A stretch of 64,000 bases of DNA from Olivibacter jilunii (GTDB lineage Bacteria; Bacteroidota; Bacteroidia; Sphingobacteriales; Sphingobacteriaceae): assembly GCF_900607235.1 (NCBI RefSeq), contig NZ_LR027849.1:1054001-1118000 (forward strand), written 5' to 3'. The notes beneath the pieces were generated by a model that worked only from the letters and a program-made list of their open reading frames with translations, was not told where the DNA came from and made no database searches. Below are positions 24,530 to 34,150 of this stretch, piece after piece (position 1 is the first letter of the stretch; each line of letters starts with the position of its first letter). Position numbers and translations under genes: made by a program.

Positions 24530-25315
24530 ATGGGGATTTTAAGTTTTTTAAATAGAGAAAAGCGAATAGAAAGTTCAACATCGGCTATTATTTTAGGAAT
24601 TGTATTATTAAAAGAAGCGACAATGGTACTTGATGAGGTGCTATGGTTACTTCAAAGTGAATTTAAGACCAAAATGGTAGAGCATGAGCGAGGAGAGGAA
24701 ATGATGGTATTAACGATTGCGGATTATCAAATAGTTATTGCACCCATTTGTGGCAATATTCCGGATGATGAGGTGAATGAGATTGCCAGGTACAATTATT
24801 ACTGGCCGAACGCCATAGAAGAAACAGCAGAACATAACGGTCATATTATTATATCGCTTATAAATGCGGGAAAAAACGCTTTAAAGGAAAATCTATTGTT
24901 CAGTAAAGTTGTATGTGCTATCTTAAAAAGCAGCAACTCTTTAGGTTTTTATATGGGAGGAAGAACACTTTTACTAGAAAAGGACTTTTATTTAAATAAT
25001 GCTATTGGTGCCTCAGAAGACCGCCTGCCACTGTACAATTGGATTTATTTTGGCCTCAGACAGCTTGGAACAAAGCAATCCATCTATACCTATGGTTTGT
25101 CTGATTTTGGAAAGCAAGAAATGGAGATTATAAATTCCGAAAAGACATTTGAAGAATTAAATGCGCTTATGTATAATATTGTACATTATGTCTTGGTTTC
25201 TAACGTACATTTGAAAAGCGGCGAGATGGTTGGCTTGTCTTGGAATGAGAAGTTTACTATAAGCAAATCTAAAGGCAAATTTGTTCATGGCACCACACTT
25301 AAAATTTCTTATTAA
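24530..25315 (+). CDS. DUF4261 domain protein
   Basis: This 261-residue soluble protein has features of DUF4261: an N-terminal segment SAIILGIVLLKEATMVLDE, then YQIVIAPICGNIPDDEV, then a C-terminal region with YNWIYFGLRQLGTKQSIYTYGLSDFGKQEMEI. The GLSDFGKxEMEI block is characteristic of the family. The function is unknown; in other bacteria these genes sit in polymorphic-toxin immunity or accessory regions. Here it stands alone after a 272-bp gap. ATG start at 24530, without a clear ribosome site. Confidence 0.8.
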   Translation: MGILSFLNREKRIESSTSAIILGIVLLKEATMVLDEVLWLLQSEFKTKMVEHERGEEMMVLTIADYQIVIAPICGNIPDDEVNEIARYNYYWPNAIEETAEHNGHIIISLINAGKNALKENLLFSKVVCAILKSSNSLGFYMGGRTLLLEKDFYLNNAIGASEDRLPLYNWIYFGLRQLGTKQSIYTYGLSDFGKQEMEIINSEKTFEELNALMYNIVHYVLVSNVHLKSGEMVGLSWNEKFTISKSKGKFVHGTTLKISY

Positions 25316-25392
25316 AGATTCTTTATTACGCTAAAATAAAACCAACCAGTTATTGTTTCCCTACATATAACCAAGGTAGCGTCTATTCTCAG

Positions 25393-27918
25393 TTACCATG
25401 AAACCGTTCTCCCCCCTCTTCCCAATACATTAAACGCTCTAAATTTGAGCCCTTTTTGAAAGGAAACGGGTTTTGAATATACCTTACTTTTTTCATTAGG
25501 TTCCGTACCGTCTGTTGTATAGCGAATAATTAAACCTGGAAGCTGAACATTGGCATACACTGTGTTTTCAATCTTTTTTAACCCAGGTGTCGGAATTCTA
25601 TACAAAAAGCCTCCTTTGTAAAAGTCTAGACGAGGCAATTCCCTTTTGCCAACGGTATTAAGAAACACTGACCAAGCGTATAAATACGAGGTTTCCGCTT
25701 TCTTCGGCTCAACATCAACGGCCCAACTAGGATCGGGTGCCCAAGCCCGCTCAGCTAAACCTAACAATTTCGGTAACAGCAGATATTCCAAACGATCTTT
25801 ATTGACTATTTTTTCGCTCCATAATGGCGCCTGAATTCCGACAATATTATCCTTGCCGAATTTTGTTAGCCGTTCCATTTTTACAAAGTGGTTAGCGGGA
25901 AGAGCTCTTCCTTTTTCGTCTTCTACCTGATTTTTATAATAGTTGTACGGAATGAATCGAAAAGGTTTCTCCAGATCAACATAGCCACCCCAATATTGCC
26001 CGATTTCGTAAAAGCTAGGGTTATAAGCCAAATCAAGATACATGTTGGTAACATTTGTAAGCACAACTTGGTAGCCTGCATTGGCCAGTTTATAAGCAAG
26101 GTCTTCATTCCCGGCTAAATTATTCCAAACATCTAAATGAAAGTTATTTTTGGCGAAACGCTGTTCCACAATCATCTTTTTCTTTCCCTTCCCGTCTGCT
26201 ACCTTACGCAACCCGGCTTCTTCCCAAGCAGAGAGGTACAATGCTTTAGTTGACAAGAACCTCTGCAACTTATTGAAATAATAATACCATAAATCGTCTA
26301 CCGATTTTATTGTCGGATCGTTGGCCATCAACTTTCTAACGGCAGGAGATTGCTCCCAAACCCCGGAAGGCACCTCATCTCCGCCGAAATGGATGGTCTG
26401 AAGAGGCATTCCAGCCTCTTTGTGCATATTGATCAACTCATCGCTTACTTTTTCCAAGAATGTATAGGTTGATGGCAGAGCAACATTTATCACATTATCA
26501 TTGAACCCTTGAACCGAACGATAATCTGAATGATCTTCCAAGTCATGCAGCAGGTATTTTCGTCCCTCTTCTTCCTTACCTTGTGCTTTAAAATGTTCAT
26601 AACGGGCTTTCATCGCTTTAATAGCTGCCCGCGCGTGTCCGGGTGTCTCTATCTCAGGTATTACGCGGATGTGTCTAGACTTAGCATATCGTAAGATATC
26701 TATATAATCCTTTCGGCTGTAATATCCGCTCCCTGCTGTGTTCGTTTTAAAAGGACCGGAGCCATAGGAGGGAAGAAGGTGATCCAATTCGTTTAAGGTG
26801 TGGCCTCTGAACGCGCCGACTTCTGTGAGTTCGGGTAGGCCGGGAATTTCTAAGCGCCAGCCTTCATCCTCAACTAAGTGAAAATGAAAAACGTTCAACT
26901 TATACAGGGCCATTAAATCTAAAAGCTTAAAAATTTGCTCTTTCGGTTGAAAGTTCCGTCCAACATCCAACTGGAAAGCCCGATGTTTAAATCTTGGTCG
27001 ATCTATTATACTAACACAAGGTAAGCTAATATTTTTTTGCGTACCCTTATAATATTCCGGTGCTATAAGCGTCTTAATGGACTGTATAGCATAAAACGCT
27101 CCCCTAGGATCGCCCGAATAGATGCTAATGTCATGAGGTGTTATGGTAAGTTCGTAAGCTTCCGGCGTGTTGAGCGCCTTCTTTTCAAACCGTATCGTCG
27201 CTTGGTTACGGCTATTAGTTAATATCGCGTTACAATTCAGCAATTTACATAGTTCTACTAAATGCTCTGCTTCCCCTAATATGCTAGAGTCAGCATAAAT
27301 TTTCAACTCTTCATTAAACGTAAAGCTTCCCGGTTTTCGGTAATAACTTTCCGGAGTCGGAAACACAGGCGGAATCGACATGCTGTCTACGGATACAATC
27401 TTGGTATTTTCTTCATAGATTTTGGCATTCAGTGCTATTTCCTGCTTTTTAATATATTTTGGTGTGTCCAATGCTAAAGACAAACTAACTCCCTTGGTGG
27501 AATCAGGATTAAATACTGCATAAAAACCATTTGGAAAATCTGTAATATTGCGGATCTTACGTGAAAGCACTTGCATAACGATCGAATCACCGGGTCTAAT
27601 CTCCGGGAAAGTGGAATCGGGAGCAATTGAAAAGACATCACCATTGATGTGCGCTATTTCAACGTGATTGGTATCGCTATCACTCAATCGTAAAGAGCCC
27701 ATATTAAAAAAGAGTTTCCAATTCCCCTGTTTTAATGAACGCTTACCCGTATTAATAATGGTGAAAGCTGATTCACTTTCTGTGAGTTTTGCAGAGGAGC
27801 TTTCAAGTATTTTCCATTTTAGCTTTAAGGGTTTACTTTCTTCTGTTATACTTTTGCTATTCGAGCAAGCGAAAAAAAGAATTAACCAAAGCCAAAGGAA
27901 TTGATGATTAATCTTCAT
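25393..27918 (-). CDS. GH20 beta-N-acetylhexosaminidase lipoprotein
   Basis: This 841-residue enzyme removes terminal N-acetylglucosamine or N-acetylgalactosamine. The N-terminus (WLILFFAC, Cys18) is a lipoprotein signal, so it is likely anchored in the outer membrane or periplasm. The order is a chitobiase-type carbohydrate-binding domain (about residues 30-165), the GH20b alpha/beta domain (180-310), and the GH20 barrel from FKHRAFQLDVGRNF (310). The barrel carries the catalytic pair Asp514-Glu515 in HFGGDEVP. A beta-rich C-terminal domain ends near RYTTDGTEP. It is followed by an S41-type protease on the same strand and faces anmK, so a role in chitin, host-glycan or peptidoglycan sugar salvage is probable. 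Confidence 0.93.
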   Translation of the reverse strand: MKINHQFLWLWLILFFACSNSKSITEESKPLKLKWKILESSSAKLTESESAFTIINTGKRSLKQGNWKLFFNMGSLRLSDSDTNHVEIAHINGDVFSIAPDSTFPEIRPGDSIVMQVLSRKIRNITDFPNGFYAVFNPDSTKGVSLSLALDTPKYIKKQEIALNAKIYEENTKIVSVDSMSIPPVFPTPESYYRKPGSFTFNEELKIYADSSILGEAEHLVELCKLLNCNAILTNSRNQATIRFEKKALNTPEAYELTITPHDISIYSGDPRGAFYAIQSIKTLIAPEYYKGTQKNISLPCVSIIDRPRFKHRAFQLDVGRNFQPKEQIFKLLDLMALYKLNVFHFHLVEDEGWRLEIPGLPELTEVGAFRGHTLNELDHLLPSYGSGPFKTNTAGSGYYSRKDYIDILRYAKSRHIRVIPEIETPGHARAAIKAMKARYEHFKAQGKEEEGRKYLLHDLEDHSDYRSVQGFNDNVINVALPSTYTFLEKVSDELINMHKEAGMPLQTIHFGGDEVPSGVWEQSPAVRKLMANDPTIKSVDDLWYYYFNKLQRFLSTKALYLSAWEEAGLRKVADGKGKKKMIVEQRFAKNNFHLDVWNNLAGNEDLAYKLANAGYQVVLTNVTNMYLDLAYNPSFYEIGQYWGGYVDLEKPFRFIPYNYYKNQVEDEKGRALPANHFVKMERLTKFGKDNIVGIQAPLWSEKIVNKDRLEYLLLPKLLGLAERAWAPDPSWAVDVEPKKAETSYLYAWSVFLNTVGKRELPRLDFYKGGFLYRIPTPGLKKIENTVYANVQLPGLIIRYTTDGTEPNEKSKVYSKPVSFQKGLKFRAFNVLGRGGRTVSW

Positions 27919-28030
27919 ATGTTAGCTTTTTGTGTTTAAATATCGGATTAATCTTCAATAATAAGATATTATTAATCGATTTTCATCTGTTTTCACCTGG
28001 TATCGATGATATTACGGATACGTACGTTAT

Positions 28031-30301
28031 TCACTTACCTATTGCAGCCGATTGAATGTCCTGTTCAGCAAGTTCTATTGCTCGTTCCAGTATTTCGTCA
28101 CGTCTTTCTTTTAGCGCCTCAAGCGTAGGTTTCACCTCTATATCAGGTATGACTCCTACTAAATAATGTTTACTACCTGTATTCGTTTTTACCAACGTTC
28201 CTGAAAAGCGTAACCTATAACCATGGGGCAAGAGCAAAATATTAACAGCTCCATCTGCACCCGCGGTAGCTTGACCAATAATAGTTCCGAGTTTATGATC
28301 CTTTATTACGCTAAGATAGGTTTCCGACACACTTATTGCATTAGCATCCGTTAGAAAGTATGCTTTTGCTTTCCACCTTTTTTGCGCCGGATGAATTAAA
28401 TGCGTCAGTACTTTATAGTGCACATTCTGATAGTCTGGATAGAGAATTTGTGGAACATAAATGCGATGACCTATAATTTCTGAAGTAGTAAGCTGTTCCT
28501 GAATTTGATTAAGCATTTGAGCTGAAGAAATCGTTGCAGGAGGATAGCCCCTCATATCGAAAATGATCGCCTTTGCCTCATCCATTTCTTGCAGAATATA
28601 AGGGTTTGTTCCAAACTTATCAGAAGTAAGATCAACATAATATAATGCTTTATTAATCCACCCTGTTGCTCTTTGATACAATGAGACAGAATTGTTTTGA
28701 GGCGCTCTCGACATTTCACTTCTTGGAATTTGAATCCTTTTCTCACCTTCCGCCGTTCGTAGTTTCATTTTTAACGAACTGTGTTTCGGGCCGTTGAATA
28801 ATATTGTTAATCCTTTTGATCGTTTCCACTGTTGAGATCCAGATATTAAATCTTCTTTTTCTCTAAGATACTCCATTGCGGATCGTCCGTTTATATTCAT
28901 AATTTCATCGCCTATTTGCACGCGTTTTGAAAGATCCTGATCCATCACCATTTTAACGAAAATCCTGTTGTCTATGGATGTCGCAAGTAGTGGTACACTG
29001 GCTGTTGCATCATCTTTTGTTTCATTATAAAGGTCCACATACATTTGCCCGTCGTTTAAGGGGACGGTTAATAATTGAAGGGTGCTTAAGAAATCCTGTT
29101 TATCAACATCAAAAAATGCTTTTTCGAGCGATCGTTCAAATATTGAATCGGGAGCAGCAGAAGCTTCTTTCCAGTAAGGGAAGGAATGCTTGAGTACGTT
29201 CCATGCTTGAATAAGACAAGCTAGTCGTGTTTCAATTGCTTTTTCATCCTGACCTAAGAACTTTACGCTTGCCTTCTTTTGAAATCGGTCAAGCGTAGCG
29301 CTGTCAACAACCGGGTAGGTATGTATACCATTACTATATAATGAAAGCGGAATAAGGACACTGATATCAGACACTAGCTCCTTCCTTATTACTTCACCTG
29401 CCTTAATTTCCCTATTAAAGAGCGGCTCATGACGTACTTTTCCTATCATAAACGCATATTTCGTACGTTCAATATTTAAATCCCCTGAAAAATCAATTAA
29501 TTCTGCTAAATCGAGATCTATAGGAATTAACTTGTTGTCGGAATTATGTATAAATAGTTGCGGACTATTTATTTGTACATTTTCGACGGATGGATCAATG
29601 TAACATCCAAATTGTATAAGGGGTAAGTTTCTGTCGATCGTTCCACGAAATATGAAACTTTCTTTCACTTCAGCAATTGCTTTTCGTTCTGTATTTAGTT
29701 CCTCTAGGTCTTCCGACGATAAACAAGGGCCTGCAAATAAATTGTCTTTATAATTGTCCGACGTCGGTTTAGCTGTAATATCCAAGGTGAATACAAAAGG
29801 CTTCCCTTTGTATTTCTCCAATTGAAGTACTTTTGTAACCGAAAAGTAACTTAAGGGGCTTTTGTTTTGGTCGTATTCTATTTTACTGTTTACCCGTATA
29901 CTTCTAAAAGGGACGGACATGTTTGAATTTAGGCCGAAGCCCTGATGCTGCCAATAAACTAATCGATCTTTACAATTATTGACCGTATCTGTTAACGTAA
30001 AGCTATCGATTTTGTCTGAGAAATCAATTTTAGCTTGGGGCACAAGTGGGCAAAATAAAGCACGCAGTTCCGCTATTAATTCCTTGTCGTTCTTTACCGT
30101 GAGCATACGCTGTATTCCGTATATGGCTATTGCATTCCAACAAGAATCGTTTTGCAGTTCGTCGGCCGGATAAAAATACCTAACATATCCAAACAATTTG
30201 CTGAAAGCCATCAAATTTCGTTTTTGCTGTTTACTTGGTTGCGCATAAGCAAGTGGGTGAAGTTGGAAACAAAGGATAAAAAGGATTAACAACCTATTCA
30301 T
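28031..30301 (-). CDS. S41 family peptidase, secreted
   Basis: This 756-residue protein has a signal peptide (LLILFILCFQLHPLAYAQ). The long N-terminal part begins RNLMAFSKLFGYVRYFYPADE, a domain typical of large Bacteroidota S41 proteins. A PDZ-like stretch lies around SKRVQIGDEIMNINGRSA. The tail-protease domain at the C-terminus has the nucleophile Ser657 in ANAISVSETYL and the downstream GQATAGADG. The usual Lys of Tsp-type enzymes is not obvious in that last block, which agrees with tricorn-like members that use a different general base. It is periplasmic or surface-exposed. The gene lies upstream of, and in the same direction as, the GH20 gene, with 112 bp between. Confidence 0.88.
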   Translation of the reverse strand: MNRLLILFILCFQLHPLAYAQPSKQQKRNLMAFSKLFGYVRYFYPADELQNDSCWNAIAIYGIQRMLTVKNDKELIAELRALFCPLVPQAKIDFSDKIDSFTLTDTVNNCKDRLVYWQHQGFGLNSNMSVPFRSIRVNSKIEYDQNKSPLSYFSVTKVLQLEKYKGKPFVFTLDITAKPTSDNYKDNLFAGPCLSSEDLEELNTERKAIAEVKESFIFRGTIDRNLPLIQFGCYIDPSVENVQINSPQLFIHNSDNKLIPIDLDLAELIDFSGDLNIERTKYAFMIGKVRHEPLFNREIKAGEVIRKELVSDISVLIPLSLYSNGIHTYPVVDSATLDRFQKKASVKFLGQDEKAIETRLACLIQAWNVLKHSFPYWKEASAAPDSIFERSLEKAFFDVDKQDFLSTLQLLTVPLNDGQMYVDLYNETKDDATASVPLLATSIDNRIFVKMVMDQDLSKRVQIGDEIMNINGRSAMEYLREKEDLISGSQQWKRSKGLTILFNGPKHSSLKMKLRTAEGEKRIQIPRSEMSRAPQNNSVSLYQRATGWINKALYYVDLTSDKFGTNPYILQEMDEAKAIIFDMRGYPPATISSAQMLNQIQEQLTTSEIIGHRIYVPQILYPDYQNVHYKVLTHLIHPAQKRWKAKAYFLTDANAISVSETYLSVIKDHKLGTIIGQATAGADGAVNILLLPHGYRLRFSGTLVKTNTGSKHYLVGVIPDIEVKPTLEALKERRDEILERAIELAEQDIQSAAIGK

Positions 30302-30491
30302 GGTTCCTCATTTTTAGCAGTAAGGTGATTTTATGACAAGTTTATAACCTATTGATAACTAATACAAAAAAGCGGAGCAGAATTAACATTTTATAACATT
30401 TCGACGTGATGCTTTGTCTTTCTTCCGGTTACTTGCAAAATTTATCACGAAAATTCTATATTCGTTTCCTTGGATCAGTTTCTATGGCTTT

Positions 30492-31685
30492 ATGAATAAA
30501 AATATCGAGAAACTCTATAAAATAGCGGCTAAAGAAGAACGAAATATTATTGGCCTTATGTCAGGAACTTCCTTTGATGGGCTCGATATTGCGTTGTGTC
30601 AATTCAAAGGTTACGGACCGGAAACTCAGGTGAAGGTGTTGCATTTTGTAACAAAGGATTATGACACTGCTTTTAAAGAAGACTTAAAATCAGTGTTTGC
30701 AAAGAAGATGGTCGACTTAGAGAAAATCACCTTGTTAAACGCTTATATCGGCCGCTATTATGCTTCGCTCGTCTCTGCTTGTTTAAAAGAATGGCAGCTT
30801 GAAGCTGACGACATTGATATTATTGCCAGCCATGGTCAAACTATTTTTCACGCACCGAAGCATATGCATGGAAATCAAAAGTATGGCAACGCCACGCTCC
30901 AAATAGGCGATGCAGATCATTTAGCAGTAAATACCGGTATTATCACCATTAGTGATTTTCGACAAAAACATATTGCAGGTGGTGGGGAAGGTGCCCCATT
31001 AGCTGTGTATGGGGATTATTTGATCTTCTCTCACCCGAAAGAGAATAGAATTATGCTTAATATAGGGGGGATCGCAAACTTCACTTACTTACCAGCCAAC
31101 TTTTCGGAAAGCGGCTTTTCGACGGATGTAGGCCCCGGTAATACATTAATGGATCAATATATTCAGCTTAAATTTCCTGGAAGATATTATGATAAAGACG
31201 CGACGATAGCTTCTGCCGGAAAGATCAATGAAGGCCTTTTGAAAGCTTTATTGGACAACGACTTTTTTAGAGCCCCTTTTCCGAAAACCACGGGGCCAGA
31301 GCTTTTTAGTTTGGCTTATTTAAATCGGGCAATTGAACGTTCAGAGCAGCAAGGTTTGAATGATTATGATATCATGGCAACGCTTGTACAGTTTTCGGCA
31401 GAAGGTATTGCACAGGCAATCATTTCATCCATAAAAAAAGGCGAGAACTATACGTTATACCTTAGTGGGGGCGGTATGTACAACCCTTTGTTGGTAGATC
31501 AAATTGAGCGACTCTTAAACAAAAAAGCAAGAACGACGAAAGAGCTGGGAATTAATCCCGATGCAAAAGAGGCCGTCCTGTTTGCATTATTGGCTAACGA
31601 AGCCGTTGCAGGGAGGCAGACCCATTTTGAACAGATGGGTGGTTTACCCGCTGTATCTATGGGGAAAGTTAGTTTTCCGTATTGA
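30492..31685 (+). CDS. anmK: Anhydro-N-acetylmuramic acid kinase
   Basis: AnmK hydrolyses and phosphorylates 1,6-anhydro-N-acetylmuramate to MurNAc-6-phosphate in cell-wall recycling. The nucleotide-binding start is IIGLMSGTSFDGLDIALCQF. HGQTIFHAP, GDADHLAVNTGIITISDFRQKHIA, and LNIGGIANFTYL with DVGPGNTLMD follow. The ribonuclease-H-like fold continues to LYLSGGGMYNPLLV. I start at ATG 30492; an in-frame TTG at 30414 would add a 26-residue hydrophobic extension that family members lack. Length from 30492 is 397 residues, typical for Bacteroidota. It diverges from the S41/GH20 genes, which suits a combined amino-sugar salvage region. Confidence 0.93.
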   Translation: MNKNIEKLYKIAAKEERNIIGLMSGTSFDGLDIALCQFKGYGPETQVKVLHFVTKDYDTAFKEDLKSVFAKKMVDLEKITLLNAYIGRYYASLVSACLKEWQLEADDIDIIASHGQTIFHAPKHMHGNQKYGNATLQIGDADHLAVNTGIITISDFRQKHIAGGGEGAPLAVYGDYLIFSHPKENRIMLNIGGIANFTYLPANFSESGFSTDVGPGNTLMDQYIQLKFPGRYYDKDATIASAGKINEGLLKALLDNDFFRAPFPKTTGPELFSLAYLNRAIERSEQQGLNDYDIMATLVQFSAEGIAQAIISSIKKGENYTLYLSGGGMYNPLLVDQIERLLNKKARTTKELGINPDAKEAVLFALLANEAVAGRQTHFEQMGGLPAVSMGKVSFPY

Positions 31686-31912
31686 TCCACAGGAGCTTTA
31701 ATCTGGGTATACATGGTTTTACAGAAACAACTTGAACACAAAAAAAGTGAATGCTTGTGAAAAAAAGCAAATTTATCTATGTTTGAAAAACTTAACTAAA
31801 AGCAGAAGTAAAGGAGTTTGTGTAATTTTGATGCCCCTGTCATATGCTGCAATGCGTAGTGCTTATAGTTTGATCCCAGCTAAAGATTTGTGAAGAGTTT
31901 AATTAATGTAAC

Positions 31913-32494
31913 ATGTTAAATCAGAATTCGTTACCTAAACAGCCTAGCTGGCTGCTTTCTTATTGGAATGTCGGCGTTTTGTTACATTGCTCAGTTTTTC
32001 TTTTTCTACTTGAATCGTATTTCTATTGGTTAAAATTGAAAAGTGCTTATATAGAGGGAGGTATTATTCAAACGTTATTTTGGTTGGGGTGCCTTTTATT
32101 TGCTTTTAGCCATGTTTTTTTAGTTATTATGGACGCTTGGTCGAGATTTCAAAATTACAAAAGAATAAAAGACCATCTCTATGTACACGGTTTTACCCCT
32201 AAATTAGCCAGACACTACAGCGGCTCCAAATGTCAGCGAAATGCAGTACTTGTTGCTGCTGCTGAATTAGGTCTTCGGAACCAGGTAGAGGTTTATTATA
32301 ATAAAATAGGAATTAAGTGGTTTCATTTCATACCTCAGTTTATGGTACGTGATCCGTTCTTCCTGTTTAAAAGATATTTCTGGTCGCGTACATTTATGGA
32401 GAAGTATTATGAACCGCGTTTCAACTTCCGCGACTTAGGTAATACATTGAATAAAAACATGGTCTATAATGCTTATAGGAAAGAATCTGTCTAA
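31913..32494 (+). CDS. Membrane protein of a four-gene ABC operon
   Basis: This 193-residue protein has two hydrophobic segments (about residues 22-40, and 50-75 with WLGCLLFAFSHVFLVIMDAW). A hydrophilic C-terminal part is rich in aromatic and basic residues (RHYSGSKCQRNAVLVAAAELGL and FNFRDLGNTLNKNMVYNAYRK). No named family is recognised. Its last 26 bases overlap the start of the ABC ATPase gene, so the products are probably made in balance and may form one complex. The region 31686-31912 upstream has a TAATTTTG sequence at 31826-31833 that matches the -7 consensus. Confidence 0.65.
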   Translation: MLNQNSLPKQPSWLLSYWNVGVLLHCSVFLFLLESYFYWLKLKSAYIEGGIIQTLFWLGCLLFAFSHVFLVIMDAWSRFQNYKRIKDHLYVHGFTPKLARHYSGSKCQRNAVLVAAAELGLRNQVEVYYNKIGIKWFHFIPQFMVRDPFFLFKRYFWSRTFMEKYYEPRFNFRDLGNTLNKNMVYNAYRKESV

Positions 32495-33320
32495 ATCTTA
32501 TCGCTCAAAAATTGCACTAGATAATGTCAGTATACAGGTTGCCCCAGGGGAGATTTGCGGGTTGTTGGGACGTAATGGTGCCGGGAAAACTACACTTTTT
32601 AAAATATTAACCGGTTTGATCAGGGCTGATAGCGGTGAAATAATTCTTCAATCACCTCGATCCAAATCTATTGGTGCCATCATTGAGAGACCTGGCTTAT
32701 ATAACTATCTGAACGCCTATGATAATTTGAAAATATTTGCCGGCATACAAGGTGCCAAAGCTGATCCCGACAGCATTCGGGATTACCTTTTAAAAGTAGG
32801 CCTACCTACAGATCGAAAAGATCCTGTAGGTAATTTTTCCCTAGGAATGAAACAGCGGCTAGGCATTGCTATTGCGCTGGTAAACAATCCGGGCTGTTTG
32901 ATTTTGGACGAACCTTTTTCCGGGCTAGACCCTTTCGGTGTGGCATCTCTTATTGACCTTATTCTATCGTTAGCCCAATATGAAAAAATTGCCATTCTTT
33001 TATCTTCTCATCTCACGAGTGAGTTAAGTAGGTGTTGTCACTCGTTATATATAATGGACAATGGGAAAATTGTAAATTCAGGTACTACAAAACATTTAAT
33101 CAGTAAATACATTTATAGCTATTCAATATTAGCAAATAATATCGAATCTTCCGAAGTACTTAGGAAGTATCAGACCGTCTTTGGCGTTAATGAAGTGAAA
33201 GTAGTTTGCAATAGCGGGGAAATTACCGGTTTGTTGAACGAATTGTTAAGTGAAGGAGTACAAGTCACAGCTTGTATTCCGGATTTAACCCTGGAACAAT
33301 TAATAAAGGGAACTCTATGA
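32469..33320 (+). CDS. ABC transporter ATP-binding protein
   Basis: This 283-residue nucleotide-binding subunit has Walker A GLLGRNGAGKTTLFK, signature NFSLGMKQRLGIA, Walker B CLILDEPFSGLDP and the H-loop SSHLTSELS, all canonical. The accessory C-terminal part is typical of ABC-2 ATPases that pair with a separate permease. The next gene overlaps by four bases and encodes that permease. Known relatives export lipids, drugs, bacteriocins or polysaccharide parts; no substrate is evident. The start ATG 32469 lies inside the preceding membrane-protein gene. Confidence 0.92.
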   Translation: MLIGKNLSKSYRSKIALDNVSIQVAPGEICGLLGRNGAGKTTLFKILTGLIRADSGEIILQSPRSKSIGAIIERPGLYNYLNAYDNLKIFAGIQGAKADPDSIRDYLLKVGLPTDRKDPVGNFSLGMKQRLGIAIALVNNPGCLILDEPFSGLDPFGVASLIDLILSLAQYEKIAILLSSHLTSELSRCCHSLYIMDNGKIVNSGTTKHLISKYIYSYSILANNIESSEVLRKYQTVFGVNEVKVVCNSGEITGLLNELLSEGVQVTACIPDLTLEQLIKGTL

Positions 33321-34150
33321 TGAAATCACTTTTCAGTGCCGAATTGTTGAAAATTGTGAAGCAAAGCAAAACCTATTATGCTTTGGGAGCCATTATATTA
33401 ATAGAATTGCTGATTCTGCTCATCGCGTACTATCAGGGAAGCACGGTCTTGGATTTGCTTCTAGAGTCATTAAAGCAATCATTTTATTTTGAGGGTTCAT
33501 TACTGAACGGTAACCTCATTATGTACATCGTTCTTAATTCACTTTGGTTCAATGTGCCATTAATTCTCATGATAATTACGTCTGGTTTTCTTACTGATGA
33601 ATATAAAGACGGAACACTGCAGTCTGTTATGTTGCAGGCAGTTAGAAAAAAGCAGTTCATTTTAGTCAAATATGCAATGGCTATCTTGTTTACAATCCTT
33701 GTGATTACTTTTATGATGTTAACGACTTTCGCCTTTGCTTATGCAATTTTCGGTAAAGGAGATTTAATCGTTTATATTAACACCTTAAATTTTTTCGAAT
33801 CGGGAGATGCTTTTAGACGAATATGCTTTTCATTTATTTCAGGTGCAATTGCTATGATTTTCTACAATGTTACAAGCATGACCCTTGCTATCCTGATAAA
33901 GGATTCTTCAAAGACATGGCTTGTATCTGCACTATTTCTTGTTATTACAAATCTACTTTTAAAGGTAGACTTTGGCAATGCAAGTTTCAATAATTTGTTT
34001 TTTCCAAAACTGATAGATACATGGCAACAGCTTTTTGTATATGAACTTGACTGGACACGTATTATTGGCAACAACTTTTTGCTCATATTGTACAGTTTGT
34101 TAATGGTCTTAATCGGCACATACATTTTTAATAAAAAAGATATCGGATGA
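33317..34150 (+). CDS. ABC-2 type permease
   Basis: This 277-residue protein starts at ATG 33317 (the upstream in-frame TTG 33272 would read through the ATPase gene end and is rejected). There are six hydrophobic segments: YALGAIILIELLILLIAYYQ, LWFNVPLILMIITSGFL, YAMAILFTILVITFMMLTTF, a helix near GAIAMIFYNVTSMTLAILI, one at LVSALFLVITNLLL, and LLILYSLLMVLIGTYIF. A long extracytoplasmic loop and TDEYKDGTLQSVM are typical of ABC-2 bacteriocin- or drug-export permeases. It overlaps the ATPase gene by ATGA and the LolA-like gene by ATGA. Confidence 0.88.
   Translation: MMKSLFSAELLKIVKQSKTYYALGAIILIELLILLIAYYQGSTVLDLLLESLKQSFYFEGSLLNGNLIMYIVLNSLWFNVPLILMIITSGFLTDEYKDGTLQSVMLQAVRKKQFILVKYAMAILFTILVITFMMLTTFAFAYAIFGKGDLIVYINTLNFFESGDAFRRICFSFISGAIAMIFYNVTSMTLAILIKDSSKTWLVSALFLVITNLLLKVDFGNASFNNLFFPKLIDTWQQLFVYELDWTRIIGNNFLLILYSLLMVLIGTYIFNKKDIG

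Noticed and set aside
30414-30491. Hydrophobic N-terminal extension of AnmK from TTG 30414
   Set aside because: AnmK is cytoplasmic and its relatives begin near the Met at 30492.
33272-33316. Upstream TTG extension of the ABC-2 permease
   Set aside because: It lies within the ATPase gene and adds residues unlike any permease start; ATG 33317 forms the usual ATGA overlap.
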